Source: Dehalococcoidia bacterium (lineage in GTDB: Bacteria > Chloroflexota > Dehalococcoidia > Lucifugimonadales > Lucifugimonadaceae). Taken from it: a stretch of 64,000 bases of DNA. The notes beneath the pieces were generated by a model, which worked only from the letters and a program-made list of their open reading frames with translations, was not told the DNA's origin and searched no databases. Below are positions 59,477 through 64,000 of this stretch, in pieces (position 1 is the first letter of the stretch; each line of letters opens with the position of its first letter). The stretch covers positions 1-64,000 of the forward strand of contig JANQQP010000019.1 in NCBI GenBank assembly GCA_028285005.1, read 5' to 3'. The position numbers and the translations under genes were made by a program.

Positions 59477-60262
59477 ATGCCCAAGCTCGCAGCGAACCTT
59501 TCGATGATGTTCAACGAGGTCGGTTTCATGGACCGCTTTGGAGTTGCGGCGAATGCCGGATTCGAGGGCGTTGAGTACCTGTTCCCTTACGACTTTCCTG
59601 CCGACCAGATCGCTGAGCAGCTTGATAAGCACAACCTGAAGCAGGTGCTGTTCGACTTTCCGGCCGGAGACTTCGAGGCAGGTGAAAGAGGGATAGCGAT
59701 TCAGTCTGCTCGCAAAGGCGAGTTCCAGGACGGTGTAGGGCAAGCTCTGGAGTACGCGCAGGCCCTGAACTGCAAGCGGCTGACGGTGCTTGCAGGGCTC
59801 GCTCCACAGAACACGTCGGGCGCGGAACTGCAGGAAGTGTTGGTAGAGAATCTGAAGTTCGCGGCCGGCGAAGCGGCACCTCACGGGATAAATGTGCTGC
59901 TCGAATCCCTGAACACGATCGATGCACCGGGATTCTTCCTGTTCCGCACGAACCACGCGCTCTCATTGATCGAAGCAGCGGGCTCGCCATCAAACCTGAA
60001 GCTTCAGTATGACGTCTACCACATGCAGATCATGGAAGGCGATCTCATACGGACGATCGATGCCAACCTCAGCAATATCGGGCACTTCCAGATAGCAGAC
60101 AACCCGGGGCGCAACGAACCCGGGACCGGCGAGATTAACTACACCAACCTGTTGCGACACCTCGACGAGATCGGATACGAAGGATGGGTGGGGTGCGAGT
60201 ACAAGCCGGCGGGGAATACCGTCACCGGGCTGTCGTGGGCCAGTGAGTACGTTTCGCCCTGA
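59477..60262 (+). CDS. hydroxypyruvate isomerase-like TIM-barrel protein (Hyi/OtnI), copy 1
   Basis: A 261-residue AP-endonuclease-2-type TIM barrel. Hyi blocks: PKLAANLSMMFNEVGFMDRF, NAGFEGVEYLFPYD, metal-site strands VLLESLN and LQYDVYHMQIMEGD, HFQIADNPGRNEPGTGEINY, and WVGCEYKPAG with a metal Glu. Family members isomerise hydroxypyruvate to tartronate semialdehyde or 2-oxo-tetronates. A paralogue lies 324 bases downstream. The 137-base spacer upstream holds an inverted repeat (CCATCC/GGATGG) of doubtful meaning. Confidence 0.87.
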   Translation: MPKLAANLSMMFNEVGFMDRFGVAANAGFEGVEYLFPYDFPADQIAEQLDKHNLKQVLFDFPAGDFEAGERGIAIQSARKGEFQDGVGQALEYAQALNCKRLTVLAGLAPQNTSGAELQEVLVENLKFAAGEAAPHGINVLLESLNTIDAPGFFLFRTNHALSLIEAAGSPSNLKLQYDVYHMQIMEGDLIRTIDANLSNIGHFQIADNPGRNEPGTGEINYTNLLRHLDEIGYEGWVGCEYKPAGNTVTGLSWASEYVSP

Positions 60263-60410
60263 CGATCGCTCGGCTCGAGCGCAGTGAGTCTGGCTACTAA
60301 ACTCCCTCGCATCTGGCTGAGCGAAACGGTATCCTTCTCTGGTCGCCGAGCGTCAACCGTAATTGCCAGAACACCCGGCGACTGTTTCTGAAGACAGCAA
60401 GGAGCCGCAG

Positions 60411-60491
60411 ATGGTCACCGCGATGGTGATTCTTTCGTTCATCATCTCTATCATCCTCGTACTGGTTGCCATCTCCCAGATCGAAGCATAG
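60411..60491 (+). CDS. 26-residue single-helix membrane microprotein
   Basis: ATG GTC ACC ... GCA TAG, 26 codons. AAGGAG lies 7 bases before the ATG. The peptide has Met-Val-Thr at the start, then an unbroken hydrophobic helix (VILSFIISIILVLVAIS) and a short polar end (QIEA). It is the only coding candidate in the 323-base gap between the two Hyi paralogues; the rest of the gap (60263-60410 and 60492-60585) shows nothing clear. The strong ribosome site plus a perfect transmembrane helix argue for a real gene; function is unknown. Confidence 0.5.
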   Translation: MVTAMVILSFIISIILVLVAISQIEA

Positions 60492-60585
60492 AGAAGCTCC
60501 TCTCGTTCCCAGCGCCTTGCCCGGTCGATGCCAGGTTCCCTGGCTGTTATTTCAATACCTTTGCTGACGGTGCGAGTCCACTCAG

Positions 60586-61365
60586 ATGCCAAGACTTGAA
60601 GCAAACCTCCAGTTCATGTTCAACGAGCTGGACGTGCTGGACCGCTACGACGCCGCAGCGAACGCCGGTTTCAAGGGCGTGGAACTGCAGAGCCCGTACT
60701 CAATACCCGTAGAACGGATAGTCGACCGCCTGGAGAAGAACGGGCTGCGGCATGTCATCATCAACATGCCGATGGATGATCCTGACACCGGGAAAGGCAA
60801 CGTTCCGCTACGCCCCGACCGGACCGATCTGTACAAGGAACGGATAGCGCAGGGTGTCGAGTACGCGAAGGCGTTGGGTTGCCTCGGGGTTAATGTCGGC
60901 GTCGGACCGCTGCCTGAGGACGTGGCTCCTGATGAAGCGATGGCGACTCTTGTCTCGAATCTCGGCTATGCCGCCGACGAGTTGGAGAAGGTTGGAGTGA
61001 AGGGCCTGATTGAGGCCATCAACACCCGGGACCAGCCTGGATTCTTCATCCACACGACAGAGCAGACTCGGCGTCTGATCGAAGACACGGGCCACAGTAA
61101 TCTATTCATCCAATACGACTTCTACCACATGCAGATCATGGAGGGCGATCTGGCGCCCACAGTCAAGGACAACCTTGATCTGATCGCTCACATGCAGCTG
61201 GCCGACACTCCCGGACGCCACGAACCAGGCACCGGCGAGATCAATTACAACTATCTGCTGCCATACCTTGACGAGATCGGCTACGCGGGATGGGTCGGAT
61301 GCGAATACTCTCCCGTTGGCGAAACTACAGCCGGGTTGGGCTGGGCAGACAGGTGGCTGAAGTGA
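60586..61365 (+). CDS. hydroxypyruvate isomerase-like TIM-barrel protein (Hyi/OtnI), copy 2
   Basis: A 259-residue paralogue of the copy at 59477, with PRLEANLQFMFNELDVLDRYD, NAGFKGVELQSPYS, FIQYDFYHMQIMEGD, HMQLADTPGRHEPGTGEINY and WVGCEYSPVGET. Metal and substrate residues are kept in both copies (Glu in LIEAIN, His/Gln/Asp in the last strands), so both are probably active. The strands around 60-75 differ (NMPMDDPDTG versus DFPAGDFEAG), suggesting different substrates. It is followed by a HAD phosphatase gene 28 bases later. Confidence 0.88.
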   Translation: MPRLEANLQFMFNELDVLDRYDAAANAGFKGVELQSPYSIPVERIVDRLEKNGLRHVIINMPMDDPDTGKGNVPLRPDRTDLYKERIAQGVEYAKALGCLGVNVGVGPLPEDVAPDEAMATLVSNLGYAADELEKVGVKGLIEAINTRDQPGFFIHTTEQTRRLIEDTGHSNLFIQYDFYHMQIMEGDLAPTVKDNLDLIAHMQLADTPGRHEPGTGEINYNYLLPYLDEIGYAGWVGCEYSPVGETTAGLGWADRWLK

Positions 61366-61393
61366 AGTCGATCAGTACGGCTTCAGCAGGCTG

Positions 61394-62137
61394 ATGTTCG
61401 CGGGCAGCCGTATTCGCGCAGTTGTATTCGACCTCGACGGTACTCTGGTCGAGACCGAACACCTCAAGGCGACAGCCTACGCTGAGCTCATCGGAGATCT
61501 GCTGGGCAGAGATTCGCCCCACCCCGAAGCTATCGAACTGTACCGCTCGCAGGTTGGCGCAACCGACATGGCGATCTGCGAAGCGATGATCGAACGCTTC
61601 TCACTTGAGTCACGCCTTGAAGTCGCACCTGACGAGACGCTGATCGAGGCGCTCCACAGGCAGCGAATGGAACTTTACCGGGAGCACCACGGCACCTCCG
61701 AGAACCTGGCGCGGAACGCCTATCCGCACAATATTGAGTTGGCACAGACAGCGACCGACGACGGTCTCGCAGTCGGTGTAGCCACGATGTCGTATGTGGA
61801 CGAGGCTCGGCGAGTAGTCGAAGCGATCGGGTTATCGTCTGTGGTGAAGACTGTTGTCGGTGTGGATGAAGTAGCTCACCCCAAGCCAGCGCCAGACGCC
61901 TTCCTGGTTGCAATGGAGCGGCTGAACGTGCGCCCGGACCAGACCCTGATTATTGAGGACTCAGCGAAAGGCGCCAGAGCTGCGGCTGCGTCGAACGCTT
62001 TGTGGCTTTGCGTCGCAACCGAGTTCTCGACGGGAGCGTTACGTCGGGACGATGCGATCAGTCGAGAGTGGATAGTGTGGGACCCGGCGGACCTGGCTGA
62101 AGCGGTATCAAACCGCATCTTCAGTCGAGACTGTTAA
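61394..62137 (+). CDS. HAD-superfamily phosphatase/phosphomutase
   Basis: A 247-residue subfamily IA HAD protein. Motif I is VVFDLDGTLVETE (nucleophile Asp and acid Asp), motif II Thr is in GVATMSYVDEA, the motif III Lys is in HPKPAPDAFL, and motif IV is LIIEDSAKGARAAAAS. A helical cap lies between residues 20 and 95. It is like beta-phosphoglucomutase and phosphoglycolate phosphatase; the substrate cannot be chosen. It lies between the isomerase paralogue and the pentose-phosphate genes. Confidence 0.88.
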   Translation: MFAGSRIRAVVFDLDGTLVETEHLKATAYAELIGDLLGRDSPHPEAIELYRSQVGATDMAICEAMIERFSLESRLEVAPDETLIEALHRQRMELYREHHGTSENLARNAYPHNIELAQTATDDGLAVGVATMSYVDEARRVVEAIGLSSVVKTVVGVDEVAHPKPAPDAFLVAMERLNVRPDQTLIIEDSAKGARAAAASNALWLCVATEFSTGALRRDDAISREWIVWDPADLAEAVSNRIFSRDC

Positions 62138-62237
62138 TCTCGACTCCACGGGCGTCAGAGATGCGCACCGAACATGGCGCTGTGCATCTAACCTGTGGCG
62201 GCTGACCGCGCGAAAACTAATCATCGGGAGAAGGCAG

Positions 62238-63149
62238 ATGCAGATTGGAATGGTCGGGCTGGGCCGCATGGGCGGCAACATGGCTAAGCGACTTCTCCAG
62301 GACGGCCATGACGTAGTCGTTTTCGACCCGAATCCTGACGCAGTCGCCGAACTTACTGGCGAAGGAGCATCCGGTGCCGACTCTCTCGAAGTCCTGGTCA
62401 ACCAACTTGATGTGCCAAGAAGTGTGTGGGTCATGGTGCCAGCAGGAGAGATCACTGAGAACACGATCGGTGCGCTGTCGGCGTTGCTCCAGAAGGGCGA
62501 CACGGTGATCGATGGAGGGAACTCCAACTACAAGGAGACGATCAGACGAGGCGAGATACTGGCCGAGAGTGGCATCGACTTTCTCGATTCGGGCACAAGC
62601 GGTGGCGTTTGGGGCCTGGAGAACGGCTACTGCCTGACGATCGGTGGAAACAAGGCAGCCTACGAACGTAACCGCCCCATCTTCAGGACTCTCGCTCCGC
62701 CTGAGAACGACGGCGGCCTGCACGTCGGCCCGTCCGGGTCCGGACACTACGTGAAGATGATCCACAACGGCATCGAGTACGGAATGATGCAGGCATACGC
62801 AGAAGGTTTCGAACTGCTGGCGGCGAAGGAGGAGTTCGGACTTGATCTGGGGCCGATCACTGAGAACTGGCGCTACGGTTCAGTGATCCGGTCGTGGCTT
62901 CTGGACCTCACGGCCGACGAGTTCGCGGAGGATCCGAAGCTAGAGAAGTTGAGCTCATACGTAGATGACTCCGGTGAGGGACGATGGACTGTCGACGCAT
63001 CAGTTGAGCTCGCTGTGCCGGCGCCGGTTATTGCGCTCGCTTTACAGATGAGGTTCAGGTCGCGTCAGGAGAATCCGCTCGGCGGGCGTGCACTGGCTGC
63101 CATGAGAAACGCTTTTGGCGGACATGCCGTCAGGAAAAGCGATGACTGA
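62238..63149 (+). CDS. gnd: 6-phosphogluconate dehydrogenase, short decarboxylating form
   Basis: A 303-residue NAD(P)-dependent enzyme oxidising 6-phosphogluconate to ribulose 5-phosphate. N-terminal MQIGMVGLGRMGGNMAKRLL, then VIDGGNSNYKET, DSGTSGGVWGLENGYC, and the catalytic block GSGHYVKMIHNGIEYG (Lys and the HN pair). The length is that of the short GntZ/YqeC class, not the 470-residue Gnd. It overlaps the glucose-6-phosphate dehydrogenase gene by 8 bases, so the two oxidative pentose-phosphate steps are co-translated. Confidence 0.94.
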   Translation: MQIGMVGLGRMGGNMAKRLLQDGHDVVVFDPNPDAVAELTGEGASGADSLEVLVNQLDVPRSVWVMVPAGEITENTIGALSALLQKGDTVIDGGNSNYKETIRRGEILAESGIDFLDSGTSGGVWGLENGYCLTIGGNKAAYERNRPIFRTLAPPENDGGLHVGPSGSGHYVKMIHNGIEYGMMQAYAEGFELLAAKEEFGLDLGPITENWRYGSVIRSWLLDLTADEFAEDPKLEKLSSYVDDSGEGRWTVDASVELAVPAPVIALALQMRFRSRQENPLGGRALAAMRNAFGGHAVRKSDD

Positions 63150-64000
63150 TTCCACCGAGAGAGATCGTCTGACGGTCGTCATCTTCGGCGCCTCCGGTGA
63201 CCTGACGCGTCGAAAGCTCGCACCAGCGCTGTACCACCTGTATCGGACGGGCGCGCTGCCGCAGATGTGCCACTTTGTCGGGGTGGCTCGATCGGAAATG
63301 AGTGACGATGCGTTCCGAGACGCGCTGATGTCTGGCGTGAAAGAGGTATCTGACGATGGACTCGACGGCTGGGACGAGTTCGCATCGAGGGTCACCTACG
63401 TCTCGGGTAGTTCCATAGACGACGACTCGTTAGCTGAGATCGACCGCGTCGTTTCCGAGTACTGCGCTGACGGCAGCAAGGATAACCGCCTGTACTACCT
63501 GGCCCTCGCGCCATCCCTGTACGCAGGCACGCTTGAAGCGCTCGGCCGTGGCGGCATGCTCGACGAAAGCTCAGGCTTCCGCAGGGTGGTGATAGAGAAG
63601 CCGTTCGGCACGGATCTCAAGTCGGCTCGCGAACTCAATGACGTCGTCCACTCCGTGCTGGGCGAGTCACAGGTGTTCCGCATCGACCACTACCTCGGTA
63701 AGGAGACTGTTCAGAACCTGATGGTGTTCAGGTTCGCGAACACGATCTTCGAACCTTTGTGGAATCGCAACTACGTAGACCACGTGCAGATCTCTGTGAT
63801 GGAGAGCCTGGACACCGAGGGCAGGGCTGGTTACTACGATAAGGCGGGCGTGCTGCGAGACATGATGCAGAGTCATCTGCTGCAGTTGCTTGCATTGGTG
63901 GCGATGGAGCCACCTGCGACATCAGGTGCTGACGCGCTGCGGAACGAGAAGGCGAAGGTCCTGCAGGCGGTTCGGAAGTATGAATCGGACGAGGCCGCTG
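63142..64000 (+). CDS. zwf: glucose-6-phosphate 1-dehydrogenase (3' truncated by window end)
   Basis: The first 286 codons of Zwf, starting at ATG 63142 inside the end of gnd, with AGGAAAAG upstream. The dinucleotide motif is VVIFGASGDLTRRKLAPALY, followed by VVIEKPFGTD and the substrate-binding RIDHYLGKETVQNLMVFRFAN, with its catalytic His in the later MQSHLLQLLALVAMEPP region. No stop occurs before base 64000, so the C-terminal 200 or so residues lie beyond the window. It makes 6-phosphogluconolactone and NADPH. Confidence 0.96.
   Translation, partial: MTDSTERDRLTVVIFGASGDLTRRKLAPALYHLYRTGALPQMCHFVGVARSEMSDDAFRDALMSGVKEVSDDGLDGWDEFASRVTYVSGSSIDDDSLAEIDRVVSEYCADGSKDNRLYYLALAPSLYAGTLEALGRGGMLDESSGFRRVVIEKPFGTDLKSARELNDVVHSVLGESQVFRIDHYLGKETVQNLMVFRFANTIFEPLWNRNYVDHVQISVMESLDTEGRAGYYDKAGVLRDMMQSHLLQLLALVAMEPPATSGADALRNEKAKVLQAVRKYESDEAA

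Noticed and set aside
1-64000. tRNA, rRNA, CRISPR, IS elements, integrases, attachment sites, phage genes
   Set aside because: Intergenic regions were read for tRNA T-loop signatures, direct repeats and transposase genes; none was convincing. All gaps are short, and the largest (60263-60585) holds only the microprotein.

Overview
The window reads as chromosome from a GC-rich (roughly 58%) aerobic bacterium, most likely a Chloroflexota member of the SAR202/Dehalococcoidia type. This placement is inferred from the gene set: HspR-regulated chaperones, a DUF2277 protein, alternative complex III (ACIII) with split ActB, a fused AhbA-AhbB siroheme decarboxylase, nickel superoxide dismutase, many short-chain dehydrogenases and TIM-barrel sugar isomerases, and frequent GTG/TTG starts. 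No rRNA, tRNA, CRISPR array, transposase, integrase or phage gene was seen. The region looks like stable chromosome, densely packed with many ATGA/GTGA overlaps.

Layout. 1-4.5 kb: heat-shock block, with dnaJ(cbpA)-hspR-clpC leftward and a divergent hsp20. 4.7-14.8 kb: a hopanoid pathway in one co-directional run (prenyl diphosphate synthase, hpnH, hpnG, hpnA, squalene-hopene cyclase, a YjbQ protein, hpnC, hpnD, hpnE). Together these cover isoprenyl diphosphate to squalene, hopene and adenosyl/ribosyl-hopane. 14.8-19.4 kb: a sugar or sugar-acid catabolic set (2-hydroxyacid dehydrogenase, FGGY kinase, class II aldolase, a small beta-sandwich protein resembling the C-glycoside deglycosidase beta subunit, an epimerase). 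19.6-24.9 kb: tetrapyrrole genes (ahbAB fusion, a divergent precorrin-2 dehydrogenase, hemC, cobA-hemD fusion, hemB), pointing to haem synthesis through sirohaem; hemA and hemL are not here. 25-27.1 kb: two aquaporins, the second fused by overlap to an arsenate reductase, a likely arsenic detoxification pair. 27.1-28.1 kb: Ni-SOD and its maturation protease, divergent.

28.2-38.7 kb: mostly leftward metabolic genes. These are a cupin, an unusual 852-residue transketolase-like protein, an acetolactate-synthase-like enzyme, DUF2277, E1 alpha/beta of an acetoin/pyruvate-type dehydrogenase, and a TrpB2-like protein that has lost the PLP lysine. Inserted rightward are a small membrane protein and a His-rich lipoprotein with a duplicated GEGHAH domain. 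39.5-52.8 kb: the respiratory block, with ACIII (small membrane protein, ActA, ActB1, ActB2, two NrfD-like proteins, ActD, ActE) followed by cytochrome c maturation genes (ccmH, ccmF, a CcmI-like protein, an Ig-like membrane protein, a ccmG/tlpA thioredoxin).

52.9-64 kb: mixed accessory metabolism. It holds a glycosidase-like lipoprotein, three SDRs (one without the catalytic Tyr/Lys), a receiver-like orphan, an amidase, two hydroxypyruvate-isomerase paralogues flanking a 26-residue membrane microprotein, a HAD phosphatase, and 6-phosphogluconate dehydrogenase overlapping a glucose-6-phosphate dehydrogenase cut by the window end. The tetrapyrrole, Ccm and ACIII blocks fit together: the first makes haem, the second attaches it to c-type cytochromes, and the third contains those cytochromes.
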